Origin: Boseongicola sp.
Lineage (GTDB): Bacteria; Pseudomonadota; Alphaproteobacteria; Rhodobacterales; Rhodobacteraceae
Direction of reading: 5' to 3'
DNA: 64,000 nt
Assembly: GCA_014075275.1 (NCBI GenBank)
Contig: CP046179.1
Location: 366,501-430,500, forward strand
Part shown: positions 52,804-62,085 of the stretch, piece by piece
How positions within the stretch are numbered: the stretch's first letter is position 1
How the letters are laid out: each line of letters begins with the position of its first letter
Translations under genes and position numbers: made by a program
Notes under the pieces: generated by a model
What the model saw: only the letters and a program-made list of their open reading frames with translations
What the model was told of the DNA's origin: nothing
The model's database searches: none

Positions 52804-52815
52804 ATTTGATCAAAT
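52804..52815. promoter_or_regulatory. Candidate GntR operator upstream of potF
   Basis: A perfect 12-bp palindrome, ATTTGATCAAAT, 30 bases before the potF start and 57 bases before the divergent GntR start, so it could regulate both. An almost identical site precedes the spuC-like gene. Confidence 0.55.
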
Positions 52816-52845
52816 GTGCGATGAAATACCATTGGGGAGACGAAA

Positions 52846-53931
52846 ATGACCATGAAATTAGTGACGGCGTCTGCGGTCGCCACGCTTTTGGCGACCAGCG
52901 CATGGGCCGAAGAAGTCCGTGTTTACAACTGGTCAGACTATATCGACGAGGAGCTGCTGACAAAGTTTGAAGACGAGACCGGGATCGAGTTGATCTATGA
53001 CGTTTTTGATTCGAACGAGGTTCTGGAAACGAAGATGTTGGCCGGTGGGTCGGGGTATGACGTTGTTGTGCCGACTGCAGACTTTCTTCAGCGCCAGATC
53101 ACGGCTGGTGCATTCCAAAAGCTGGATTACTCGAAATTGCCGAATTCGGGCAACATGTGGGAGGTTATTAAAGAGCGGACGGACCTTTATGATCCGGGTG
53201 CGCAATATGCGATCAACTATATGTGGGGCACGACAGGGGTTGCGGTAAACACCGGAAAAGTCGCCGCAGTTCTTGGCGATGATGCGCCAATCGGCTCTTT
53301 GGATCTTGTGTTCAATCCGGCGCATATGGAAAAGCTGGCAAGTTGCGGCGTTTACTTCCTTGATGCGCCGACCGAGATCATTCCGGCCGCTTTGACATAT
53401 CTGGGTCTTGACCCGAACACGCGAGACAAGGCTGAGATTGAGCAGGCTGGCAAGGTTCTGGAAGCTGTCCGTCCTTATGTGAAGAAATTCCATTCATCGG
53501 AATACATAAATGCACTGGCCAACGGTGATATCTGTGTTGCGATCGGCTGGTCTGGGGACGTTTTGCAGGCGCGCGATCGGGCCTGGGAGGCCGACAATGG
53601 AGTTGAAATCGCGTATAACGCCCCGGTTGAAGGCGCGCTGATGTGGTTTGACATGATGGCGGTCCCTACGGACGCGCCGAATGCCGAAGCAGCGCATAAG
53701 TTTCTGAACTTCATCATGGATGCGCAGAACATGGCGGATGCGTCGAACTATGTTTATTTTGCCAACGGAAACCTGGCGAGCCAGGAATTTCTGCTGGAAG
53801 ACGTAATCGGTGATACTGCGATCTACCCGGATGAAGCGACGCTGGAGACACTTTATACCGTGAATCCGTATGATGCGCGTACTCAGCGGACGATCACGCG
53901 GCTCTGGACGAAGATAAAGTCTGGCACTTAA
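52846..53931 (+). CDS. potF: Polyamine ABC transporter periplasmic binding protein (PotF/PotD-like)
   Basis: 361 residues with a signal peptide (residues 3-23, cut near AWAEE). The mature start VRVYNWSDYIDEELLTKFEDETGIELIYDVFDSNEVLETKMLAGGSGYDVVVPT is the PotD/PotF signature for putrescine/spermidine binding; YMWGTTGVAVN and the acidic pocket residues (Asp/Glu in VAIGWSGDVLQARDRA) follow. GGGGAG precedes the ATG at 52846; a second ATG lies at 52852. It is followed by a terminator hairpin, then the ATPase gene. Confidence 0.9.
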   Translation: MTMKLVTASAVATLLATSAWAEEVRVYNWSDYIDEELLTKFEDETGIELIYDVFDSNEVLETKMLAGGSGYDVVVPTADFLQRQITAGAFQKLDYSKLPNSGNMWEVIKERTDLYDPGAQYAINYMWGTTGVAVNTGKVAAVLGDDAPIGSLDLVFNPAHMEKLASCGVYFLDAPTEIIPAALTYLGLDPNTRDKAEIEQAGKVLEAVRPYVKKFHSSEYINALANGDICVAIGWSGDVLQARDRAWEADNGVEIAYNAPVEGALMWFDMMAVPTDAPNAEAAHKFLNFIMDAQNMADASNYVYFANGNLASQEFLLEDVIGDTAIYPDEATLETLYTVNPYDARTQRTITRLWTKIKSGT

Positions 53932-53944
53932 GATCAGGCTGACG

Positions 53945-53978
53945 CGCCCGGGTGCAATTGTCCCCGGGCGTTTTTTTT
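53945..53978 (+). terminator. Intrinsic terminator between potF and the ATPase gene
   Basis: Stem CGCCCGGG (53945-53952) and CCCGGGCG (53963-53970) with a ten-base loop, then eight T. It lies 14 bases after the potF stop and 15 bases before the ATPase start, so part of the transcripts should end there, leaving more binding protein than transporter. Confidence 0.85.
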
Positions 53979-53992
53979 GACGGGGGACTCTC

Positions 53993-55135
53993 ATGGCAGA
54001 AACATCAGCTGCACAAACCGGTGATGTTGCGGCCTGGGAGGATCCTAATGCTGTTCCCCTTATACGCATCGATAGTGTGACAAAGCGGTTTGGCGCATTC
54101 ACAGCGATCGACAACATAGCCTTGCACATTTATCCTCGCGAGTTTTTTGCTTTGTTGGGGCCGTCAGGGTGCGGCAAGACGACGTTGATGCGGATGCTGG
54201 CGGGGTTTGAGACCCCGACAGAGGGTGCAATCAGTATCGACGGGGTGGATATGGCCTCGGTTCCGCCGAACAAGCGGGCTGTGAACATGATGTTCCAGTC
54301 CTACGCTTTGTTCCCGCATTTAAGTGTCTGGGACAACATTGCCTTTGGATTGCGGCGTGACAAACTGCCGGCGGATCAGGTTGGCGACCGCGTGGAAGAG
54401 ATGTTGAAGCTGGTGCAACTGGGTAAGTTCGCCAAGCGCAAACCGCACCAGATTTCTGGCGGTCAGCGACAGCGGGTTGCTTTGGCGCGGTCTTTGGCGA
54501 AGGCGCCGAAATTGTTGCTGTTGGATGAGCCACTGGGCGCGTTGGACAAGAAGCTGCGACAGGAAACGCAGTTTGAGTTGATGGATATTCAGGAGACGCT
54601 GGGCACGACCTTTGTGATTGTGACCCACGATCAGGAAGAGGCGATGACAGTGGCGAGCCGGGTGGCGGTGATGGACCACGGTCAGCTTATTCAGGTGGAG
54701 ACACCCGAGCGGATTTATGAACAGCCGAACTCGGTTTATGTGGCCGATTTCATTGGGGATGTGAATCTTATTAAGGGATCGGTTCGCACGAATGAAGGAA
54801 GTGTTGCGCTGGATTGGGCTGAGGGGCGCGCGCCTTTGGTCGGGCAGGGGGCAGCGGACCTGAGTGTTGGCGGGACAGCGACATTTGCCATTCGCCCCGA
54901 AAAGATAGCCATATCGGCGGAAGAACCGCAGGACCGGAATAACAAGGTGCAGGGTAAGATCCTGGACATTGGATATTTGGGGAACCTGTCGACCTATCAC
55001 GTTGAACTGCCCGAGGGGCCAGTTGTGAAATGCGAAGTTGGGAACCGCAGCCGGATAGAGAGGCGGGATTTCACCTGGGAAGATGAGGTCTGGCTGTCGT
55101 GGAGTGATACGGCTGGAATGGTGCTGGCGGATTGA
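53993..55135 (+). CDS. potG: Polyamine ABC transporter ATP-binding protein (PotA/PotG-like)
   Basis: 380 residues. Walker A is LGPSGCGKTTLMRMLAG, the signature is ISGGQRQRVALARSLA, Walker B is LLLLDEPLGALDKKL, and the His loop is VTHDQEEAM. The C-terminal regulatory TOBE-type domain (FIGDVNLIKGSVRTNEGS, FAIRPEKIAIS) is typical of the polyamine/spermidine group. It begins a block of three transporter genes (ATPase, two permeases); the gap to the first permease holds a repeat element. Confidence 0.92.
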   Translation: MAETSAAQTGDVAAWEDPNAVPLIRIDSVTKRFGAFTAIDNIALHIYPREFFALLGPSGCGKTTLMRMLAGFETPTEGAISIDGVDMASVPPNKRAVNMMFQSYALFPHLSVWDNIAFGLRRDKLPADQVGDRVEEMLKLVQLGKFAKRKPHQISGGQRQRVALARSLAKAPKLLLLDEPLGALDKKLRQETQFELMDIQETLGTTFVIVTHDQEEAMTVASRVAVMDHGQLIQVETPERIYEQPNSVYVADFIGDVNLIKGSVRTNEGSVALDWAEGRAPLVGQGAADLSVGGTATFAIRPEKIAISAEEPQDRNNKVQGKILDIGYLGNLSTYHVELPEGPVVKCEVGNRSRIERRDFTWEDEVWLSWSDTAGMVLAD

Positions 55136-55166
55136 TGGTGGGTGGCGACGGGCATAGCGGAATTCT

Positions 55167-55214
55167 TGTGGGGCGCTGCCCCACACCCCGGAGTATTTTA
55201 GATCAGAAGAAGGG
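55167..55214 (+). repeat. GC-hairpin plus GTATTTTAGATCAGAAGAAG-core repeat inside the pot operon
   Basis: Stem TGTGGGGC / GCCCCACA with loop GCT (55167-55185), then CCCCGG and the core AGTATTTTAGATCAGAAGAAG (55192-55212). It lies in the 112-base gap between potG and potH, which are otherwise in one transcription unit. Confidence 0.7.
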
Positions 55215-55247
55215 CAATTTTAGTCAAATTGTTCGGGTCTGGACGTC

Positions 55248-56132
55248 ATGAAGCGACTGTTGGTTGGCATTCCCTATGTTTGGCTCTTGGTGCTGTTTTT
55301 GGTGCCGTTCGGGATCGTTCTGAAAATATCACTGAGTGATATTGCGCTGTCGATCCCGCCTTATGAGCCGAAGCTGGATTTGTCGGGCGGATGGGCCGCG
55401 GTCACGGATTTCTTTAGTCGGCTGGATTTCGAGAACTACATCTTTCTGACAACGGATGACCTGTATTGGAAAGCCTATCTGTCGTCGTTGAAGATTGCGG
55501 TTCTGTCGACATTCTTTACGCTTTTAGTTGGATTTCCAATCGCTTACGGTATGGCGCGTGCGCCGGAGGAATGGCGGCCAGCCTTGCTGTTGATGGTCAT
55601 TCTGCCGTTCTGGACCAGTTTTCTGATCCGGGTTTATGCGTGGATCGGCATCCTGTCGACGGAAGGGTTTTTGAATCAATTCCTACTGTGGTCGGGGATC
55701 ATCAATGAGCCGCTGCAAATTTTGGGGACGAATGTCGCGGTCTATATCGGCATTGTTTACACCTATCTGCCGTTCATGATCCTGCCGATCTATTCGACGT
55801 TGGAAAAGATGGACGGATCGTTGTTGGAGGCGGCGGAAGACTTGGGGTGTTCGCGCACAGAAGCCTTCTGGCTGGTGACGGTCAGGCTGGCGCGGCCAGG
55901 CATAATTGCCGGGTGTTTTCTGGTCTTCATCCCGGCCCTGGGCGAGTTTGTGATCCCGTCATTGCTGGGTGGGTCGGACACGTTGATGATCGGTAAGGTC
56001 TTGTGGGAGGAATTCTTCTCGAACCGGGATTGGCCGGTGGCTTCGGCAGTGGCGATCATCCTGCTGCTGCTGTTGATCGTGCCGATCATTCTGTTCCAGC
56101 GGAACCAGCAACAGAACCGGGAGGCTGACTGA
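55248..56132 (+). CDS. potH: Polyamine ABC transporter permease (PotH/PotB-like)
   Basis: 294 residues, six predicted helices. It opens RLLVGIPYVWLLVLFLVPFGIVLKISLSD and contains the ATPase-docking loop EKMDGSLLEAAEDLGCSRTEAFWLVTVRLARPGI. The periplasmic IFLTTDDLYWKAYLSSLKIA stretch is common in PotH. Its stop overlaps the start of the next permease by one base, giving tight coupling. It forms the membrane channel with PotI. Confidence 0.92.
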   Translation: MKRLLVGIPYVWLLVLFLVPFGIVLKISLSDIALSIPPYEPKLDLSGGWAAVTDFFSRLDFENYIFLTTDDLYWKAYLSSLKIAVLSTFFTLLVGFPIAYGMARAPEEWRPALLLMVILPFWTSFLIRVYAWIGILSTEGFLNQFLLWSGIINEPLQILGTNVAVYIGIVYTYLPFMILPIYSTLEKMDGSLLEAAEDLGCSRTEAFWLVTVRLARPGIIAGCFLVFIPALGEFVIPSLLGGSDTLMIGKVLWEEFFSNRDWPVASAVAIILLLLLIVPIILFQRNQQQNREAD

Positions 56133-56941
56133 TGAACCGGCTGACCCCGTTCAATATTGTGTCGCTGACATTGGGATTTGCGTTACTGTATATCCCGATG
56201 GTGATCCTGATTTTCTTTAGTTTCAACGAGTCGAAGCTGGTGACGGTTTGGGCGGGGTTCTCGACCAAGTGGTATGGGGAATTGCTGCGCAACGAGGCGA
56301 TGATTGATGCGGCCTGGGTAACTTTGAAGGTGGCGTTTTTCTCGTCCTCAATTGCGACCGTGTTGGGCACAATGGCGGCCTATGTGATGGTGCGGCGGGG
56401 GCGATTTTTCGGGCGGACGTTGTTTTCGGGAATGATCTATGCGCCGCTTGTAATGCCCGAGGTGATCACCGGGCTGTCGCTGTTGTTGCTGTTCATTGCG
56501 ATCGGGTTGGACAGGGGTGTGCTGACGATCGTGCTGGCGCATACGACCTTTGCGATGTGCTATGTGTCGGTGGTGGTGTCGTCGCGCTTGGTGAGCTTTG
56601 ATGACTCGCTTGAGGAAGCCGCGCTGGACCTTGGGGCTTCGCCGTTTGAAGCGTTCCGGCTGGTGACATTGCCGATCATCGCGCCTGCGGTGATCTCGGG
56701 GTGGTTGCTGGCGTTTACGCTGTCGTTGGATGATCTGGTGATTGCGTCGTTCACGGCGGGGCCGTCTTCGACGACATTGCCGATCAAGATATTTTCATCC
56801 GTTCGCTTGGGCGTTTCGCCCGAGATTAATGCGTTGTCGACGATTATCATTGCCATTGTGACCGTCGGGGTTTTGACGGCCTCGATCATGTCGAAGCGTC
56901 AGATTGCGCGGCGATTAGCGGATGAGGCGGCGGCGGGTTGA
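56132..56941 (+). CDS. potI: Polyamine ABC transporter permease (PotI/PotC-like)
   Basis: 269 residues with six helices. N terminus FNIVSLTLGFALLYIPMVILIFFSFNESKLVTVWAGFSTKWYGELLRNE, with the FNxSK(L)VxVW motif of PotI; docking loop DDSLEEAALDLGASPFEAFRLVTLPIIAPA. The start overlaps the potH stop by a single base. It is the last gene of the polyamine block; no terminator was seen after it. The 56942-57081 gap is AT-rich. Confidence 0.92.
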   Translation: MNRLTPFNIVSLTLGFALLYIPMVILIFFSFNESKLVTVWAGFSTKWYGELLRNEAMIDAAWVTLKVAFFSSSIATVLGTMAAYVMVRRGRFFGRTLFSGMIYAPLVMPEVITGLSLLLLFIAIGLDRGVLTIVLAHTTFAMCYVSVVVSSRLVSFDDSLEEAALDLGASPFEAFRLVTLPIIAPAVISGWLLAFTLSLDDLVIASFTAGPSSTTLPIKIFSSVRLGVSPEINALSTIIIAIVTVGVLTASIMSKRQIARRLADEAAAG

Positions 56942-57081
56942 TAGCGCGCATTTGACGATACTATACTTATGATATTCAGGAAATTTACTTGATTTTTTTA
57001 ATGTTTTTGACCTTCCTTTTCTTTGGGGACAATTCGGAGTGAAGGCGAGGTCGTTTTTGGCGTCCGAGGAGGCATGTTTTA

Positions 57082-57339
57082 ATGCTGGTTAATGTTGTTG
57101 ATTTACGGGAGCGGACCTATCGGTGGAGTTCGGTTCTTGCAGTTATGGAAAGTGCGTTAAAAGATAACGAGGCTTCCGATTCCGACCAGGTTGAGGCGGG
57201 CCAGAGTATCGACATTGACTATGCTGAGCGGTCGGGAATTTCTGTGCGCGAAGCCGTTCAGTGGGCCGAGCAAGCGGGAGCGCCGGTAACGCTGTATTTG
57301 TATGATATGGATGGCAAAGCCGCGGCATCGGATGAATAG
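57082..57339 (+). CDS. Small hypothetical protein
   Basis: 85 residues, acidic (many Asp/Glu), without signal peptide or membrane segment. The sequence RERTYRWSSVLAVMESALKDNEASDSDQV and SGISVREAVQWAEQAGAPVTLYLYDMDG has no family I recognise; the last stretch could form a beta-strand and helix. It follows an AT-rich region that could hold a promoter, and converges on the dnaE2 remnant. Confidence 0.45.
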   Translation: MLVNVVDLRERTYRWSSVLAVMESALKDNEASDSDQVEAGQSIDIDYAERSGISVREAVQWAEQAGAPVTLYLYDMDGKAAASDE

Positions 57340-57352
57340 GTCACAGTGCGGG

Positions 57353-57660
57353 CTAAGTTTGCGGTTTGATCAATGCGTCAAGCATGGGTGAGATATCTTC
57401 AACCACTTCGGCAATGATGTGAGTCACTCCGCTTTCACGTTGAATACGACCAGTCACCTTTAGGGCACGCCCGGCGATGACCGCGCGGCGATATTTCTCG
57501 TAGAGTTTGCGCCAGACAATCACATTTGAGATGCCTGTTTCGTCCTCCAGAGTGATGAAGATCACGCCTTTTGCTGTTCCCGGGCGCTGGCGCACAAGAA
57601 CCAGTCCGGCAACAGCAATGCGGGCACCGTTGGGTGGCCGGTCAAGCTGGTCATGGGGCA
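57353..57660 (-). pseudogene. dnaE2: Remnant of error-prone DNA polymerase DnaE2 (C-terminal end only)
   Basis: The last about 95 codons read [84 protein letters not shown], which is the OB-fold C terminus of DnaE2 (usually over 1000 residues). Upstream, the frame continues but the residues no longer resemble the enzyme. Neither imuA nor imuB, its usual operon partners, is present. This looks like a decayed end left after deletion of the mutagenesis cassette. Confidence 0.82.
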
Positions 57661-57824
57661 GGCATGCAGGGGGGCGATGCCAAGACTGGAGATCAGAGCA
57701 GGAACTGGTGGTAAGCATAAGAACAAATATAGAACAAAATTGACATCTTCGCAAACAAAGATCTTACCAGCTGGGGCTGGAAGGATCCGATGGAGAAGGC
57801 TAGGTAGTTCCGCGACGAATCTAA

Positions 57825-58159
<335 letters not shown>

Positions 58160-58160
<1 letters not shown>

Positions 58161-58867
58161 TGCGATTTTCCATCGCCATAGGCCTGCTATTCTTTGTTGC
58201 AAGTCCGGCAATAGCTGAAGATGTCGTGTCTGCAGAGTATGCAGCCCCGACGACACGTTATGCCCACGGAGTTCTCGGCGACGCCATCGAACACGATAGT
58301 CTTGTGATGGAAACTGCAGGCGGGCGTCGTTTTCGCGTAGACCTTCCCGAGCGACGTGTTTTTGAGGATACCGAGCCAAGATTGTTTGACGTTGATGGCG
58401 ATGGACAGAGAGAAGTTATCGTCGTCGAAAGTGATATGGAGCTGGGTGCCCGATTAGCAATCTACGGGCCTGAGGGACTAGTTGCATCAAATGAATTCAT
58501 TGGCCGCTCGAGCCGTTGGTTGGCCCCGGTTGGATTGGCCGCCGCAGACCTGGATGGAGATGGAAGCGTTGAACTGGCATTCGTGGATCGCCCACACCTT
58601 GCAAAGACGTTGCGCATCTTCAGATTTGAACCTGAAACGCTAGTGCTTGTTGGTGAATATCCGGGTGTGACCAATCACAGGATCGGCGAGCGCGATATTG
58701 CAGGTGGTATTCGCGACTGCGGTGCGGGTCCTGCAATGATCGTTGCCGACGCGTCCTGGAGACGCATTCTTGCGATCACCTTTGATGGTGTTGGATTTCA
58801 AACCAGCGATCTTGGCGAACATAAAGATCGGGCGAGTTTCAATTCCGCATTGAACTGCCAGGATTAG
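58160..58867 (+). CDS. Secreted FG-GAP/VCBS-repeat protein
   Basis: 235 residues. Signal peptide (RFSIAIGLLFFVASPAIA), then two Asp-rich calcium-binding repeats: FDVDGDGQREVIVV and ADLDGDGSVELAFVD, the FG-GAP/VCBS motif found in beta-propeller blades. Only two or three blades are visible, so the protein is small for a full propeller. The ATG at 58160 shares a base with the ferredoxin stop. The stop overlaps that of the convergent gene by four bases. No function is established. Confidence 0.75.
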
Positions 58868-61209
58868 CCGCTGGGCATTTCAAGGGCGAAACTACGATTG
58901 CCTTTATTGTAAATTAGTTGGTCAGCCGTGATACGAGCGATAGTTCCTCCGTCTATTTTGTCGCCGACTTTGACGCGTACGTAGCGCCCCGATGGCAATC
59001 GAACCAGTGCGCGTCTGTCTGATGACGTTCCGAACACGCCAACAAGGTTGAGTCTGTTGAGCCTGATGGCGTCATCAATAGTGGCCTGACGAGCTACATT
59101 GACCGAAGTCGGTGCAGATGGTTGCGTCGCCACGCGTGGCACCGGTGCAGCCTCTTCGGCGGCGGTGTCTTCGGCCAGCGCGGCTTCGATTGCTGCTGTG
59201 GTGTCGGGCGTTGCGGCGGCAAGTGCACGCTCTTGTCGCGCAACTGCTTGTGCAGATCGCGCGGTGGCGACGATGATTTCAATGTTTCCGGGACGCAGTT
59301 TTGGATTGCTCGAAGTGGCGACGGCAAGTGCGGTTGGAGCCGTGTCTGCGCGCGCGCGCATTGCTTCGATTTGTGCTGAACTTGGACGTTGGCCGGGACG
59401 GATGTTGGCGAGTTCAACGATGGGACGACCGAACTTGGAGACTTCGGCTTGTAGACCAAAGCCTTCCGGGCGCCCGCGCGGTGCTATGTTCGTCAAGGAG
59501 AGCGCAAGTTCAGTCGGCGTTGGAAGTGGACCTGCAGCTGTAGGGGGCGTTGGTTCGGTCTGAACCTGCTCTGCTGTGGGTGCTACTGCGACGATGGCCT
59601 CTGGCTGATTAGCCTCAGGAGGAGTTTCCATAGTGCCGCTTTGTGGATCAGGAAATACGCTTCGCGGAAATACCCCGGGTTCGCGTTGACGGGGAACACT
59701 TGGGTCCCAAGAGGCAAGCTGGATCTCAAGAGCAACAACGTCAGGCACTGCAAGGTCTGATGTGGAAACTGCAGTTGCAAAGGTGGGAATTGCGTCCAGC
59801 AATTGCGGCAGTTGGTATTCTGGCGGGTCGGCTATCGAGCCGATGACCGCCGTCGCCCCCTGAAGCGCAACATCGTCTTTGAGAGCAGCGAAAGTTATGC
59901 CGTCGGAGGTCTCAGTCAAGGGCGAGCCATTAGGCGAAAGACTGCTGGGTCCACTTTCTTCGATGCCGACAAGGTTCAGTGGGCGGCGTTCCAAAAGTTG
60001 ACCTGGGGTCGGAACAGATTCAGGGCCAGAAGTCAGAATTTCTGTATCTAACGACGGCAGGACAGGCCGATCCAACGCCGCATCAGGAACCCCAAAGACA
60101 ATAGGGTCATCCACGGTTGGCGCGGCGGCACCCATTTCCGCCGTAATTTCTGGTATGGCGGGCGAGACGTCCGACAAGATCGAGCTTTCCGAGGTGGCAT
60201 TGGCAACAGTGTCATCTGTTGTGCTTCCAGTTTCGGCACCAGATGGGTTTTCTTGAAGCACTTGCTCGGTTTGACCAGACGTACTGTCTTGCGGAGCAGA
60301 CGAATTTTCGGGGGCTGTTGGCAGGATTGCCCAGATGACAGCTGCGATGCCGATCGAAAGCGCGGCTGCAACCGCCGCAAGCGCGGGGGTTGGCACAGCG
60401 CGATCACGCTTCTTGATCGATATTGGCGATGGTGTGGTTAGGCTTTCGACACGGGCCCGCGCGGTTGCGACCCCTATATCTGTGCGAATTCGTGGAGTGG
60501 CGTTTTCTCGCGGCAGCGGGGTGCCGGGATCTAATGGCGGATAATCTGCACTTTCAATGCGCATAACCGGCATAGGGTCGTCAACTTTGACGACGGGACC
60601 CTCGGGATCATTGGATTTTGGCGCAGGAGTTGCCGTCTCGGAAGGCTGGTCTGTTCGGGTCGTTGCAAATGAAGGTGCTGTAGTCTCGACTTTGGGTTGG
60701 GTCTCGTCCTCGGTTATTGATTTGGGGGCGATTTCAGCAAATGCGGCAGATTGAGGTTCGCTAAATAGCGGAAGACGAGGGAATTGGTTTTCGTCTACGA
60801 AGGAAGAGTAACCTACAACTTCCAATCCGCGTCCGGCGGCGAATTGCTGGGCTTCGCTCAATGTGTCGCGAGCGATGGCGGCAACGCTTGCGATGCCTTG
60901 AGCGCTGAGTTCCCAGTCAATCTGAAGTTCTTCCAATGAATAGGGAGTGCGACCATCCATGGCAGCGTGAATCTCGGCGGCCGCATTTCCCTCGGAAGCA
61001 ATTGAAACTTCAGTGAATAATATCTGATCATTTGGCAGGAAAATCGTTATTGGCACTGGTGGTTGAATAAGGTCTGCGAGGTCTTGAAGGCGCTTCTCAA
61101 TGTCAGCACCTTCGATTTTTTGTATCGCTATTTCCTGCCAGTCACCGTCCTGGCGGCGCAAAAGCCGCACGGCACTCATAGACAAATCAAAGGCCCAATA
61201 CTCAGACAT
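58864..61209 (-). CDS. Large fusion protein: GspL/PilM-like N domain, membrane span, disordered linker, GspC/PilP-like C domain
   Basis: 781 residues. Residues 1-150 resemble the actin-like cytoplasmic domain of GspL/PilM (MSEYWAFDLSMSAVRLLRR; TIFLPNDQILFTEVSI; MDGRTPYSLEELQIDWEL). One hydrophobic segment spans about 276-296 (ALAAVAAALSIGIAAVIWAIL). A Pro/Thr/Ser-rich periplasmic linker of about 400 residues follows. The last 65 residues (LNLVGVFGTSSDRRALVRLPSGRYVRVKVGDKIDGGTIARITADQLIY) match the homology-region fold of GspC/PilP. No other type II secretion or pilus gene is nearby. The assignment is by pattern; divergence is high. Confidence 0.65.
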   Translation of the reverse strand: MSEYWAFDLSMSAVRLLRRQDGDWQEIAIQKIEGADIEKRLQDLADLIQPPVPITIFLPNDQILFTEVSIASEGNAAAEIHAAMDGRTPYSLEELQIDWELSAQGIASVAAIARDTLSEAQQFAAGRGLEVVGYSSFVDENQFPRLPLFSEPQSAAFAEIAPKSITEDETQPKVETTAPSFATTRTDQPSETATPAPKSNDPEGPVVKVDDPMPVMRIESADYPPLDPGTPLPRENATPRIRTDIGVATARARVESLTTPSPISIKKRDRAVPTPALAAVAAALSIGIAAVIWAILPTAPENSSAPQDSTSGQTEQVLQENPSGAETGSTTDDTVANATSESSILSDVSPAIPEITAEMGAAAPTVDDPIVFGVPDAALDRPVLPSLDTEILTSGPESVPTPGQLLERRPLNLVGIEESGPSSLSPNGSPLTETSDGITFAALKDDVALQGATAVIGSIADPPEYQLPQLLDAIPTFATAVSTSDLAVPDVVALEIQLASWDPSVPRQREPGVFPRSVFPDPQSGTMETPPEANQPEAIVAVAPTAEQVQTEPTPPTAAGPLPTPTELALSLTNIAPRGRPEGFGLQAEVSKFGRPIVELANIRPGQRPSSAQIEAMRARADTAPTALAVATSSNPKLRPGNIEIIVATARSAQAVARQERALAAATPDTTAAIEAALAEDTAAEEAAPVPRVATQPSAPTSVNVARQATIDDAIRLNRLNLVGVFGTSSDRRALVRLPSGRYVRVKVGDKIDGGTIARITADQLIYNKGNRSFALEMPSG

Positions 61210-61358
61210 GGGCGACGAATATCATGGGTCGAGTCCCGCGTCACGCGTGGCTTGCAGCAAATTTACGCTTTGCAAATTATTGCCTATCCGACGTGAGTTG
61301 GGGTTGCGTCGCGCGGCCAGGACGTCGACTATTTGGGCGTCAATTTGGGAGTTTGAGT

Positions 61359-62051
61359 ATGCGTTTAGTAAGTTTGGTGACTGTTTGCTTGTTATCCCTT
61401 GGTGCGATGGCAGAAGCCGCTGACCAAACACGGGAAATCATTGTTTCTGGCGAAGGCATCGCCAGTGATTCACCGGATATGGCGAGTATTCGTCTTGGTG
61501 TAATGCGCGAAGCTCGAAGTGCTGGCCAGGCTCTGGAACTGATGTCAGAGGCAATGGCTTTGGTTTTGAAGCAGCTTGAAGAACGCGGGATTGAAAGCCG
61601 CGATGTCCAGACCGCTAGTGTTGGTTTGTCGCCCAGATTTCAGCGAACAAACGATGGCAGACCGCCAAAGATCAGTGGGTATGTTGCCAGCAACGACGTA
61701 CGGGTTCGGGTCCGCCAGCTTGACCAGCTTGGGGCCATCATGGATGCAGTTGTCGGCGATGGGGCGAATTCTATGAACGGATTGTCGTTTGGGATTTCCG
61801 ATTCAGCAGCGATTGAAACGCTTGCTCGAAGGGATGCTGTTCAGAATGCAATGAGTAAGGCCGCGGTTTTGGCTGATGCGGCGGGTGTTTCCTTGGGTCC
61901 CGTCTTGAGCATTCACGAGGCAAGCACTATCGCCGCTCCGACGCCGATGATGCGCAGTGCAATGATGGAATCCAGTTCTGTTCCAATCGCCGAGGGCGAA
62001 GTCGATGTTCGGGTGACAATAACCATGACAATTGCAATTGCAGACAACTAA
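61359..62051 (+). CDS. SIMPL domain (DUF541) periplasmic protein
   Basis: 230 residues. Signal peptide (MRLVSLVTVCLLSLGAMAEA), then IIVSGEGIASDSPDMASIRLGVMREA, the SIMPL opening, with ERGIESRDVQTASVGLSPRF and GYVASNDVRVRVRQLDQLGAIMDAVVGDGANSMNGLSFGISD. The family (for example YggE) is linked to oxidative-stress tolerance, mechanism unclear. GGGAG lies eight bases before the ATG at 61359. It is divergent from the fusion-protein gene, 149 bases apart. Confidence 0.87.
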   Translation: MRLVSLVTVCLLSLGAMAEAADQTREIIVSGEGIASDSPDMASIRLGVMREARSAGQALELMSEAMALVLKQLEERGIESRDVQTASVGLSPRFQRTNDGRPPKISGYVASNDVRVRVRQLDQLGAIMDAVVGDGANSMNGLSFGISDSAAIETLARRDAVQNAMSKAAVLADAAGVSLGPVLSIHEASTIAAPTPMMRSAMMESSSVPIAEGEVDVRVTITMTIAIADN

Positions 62052-62085
62052 CGACGGGTCGATCTAAGGTGCGGAGGTTAGCCAA

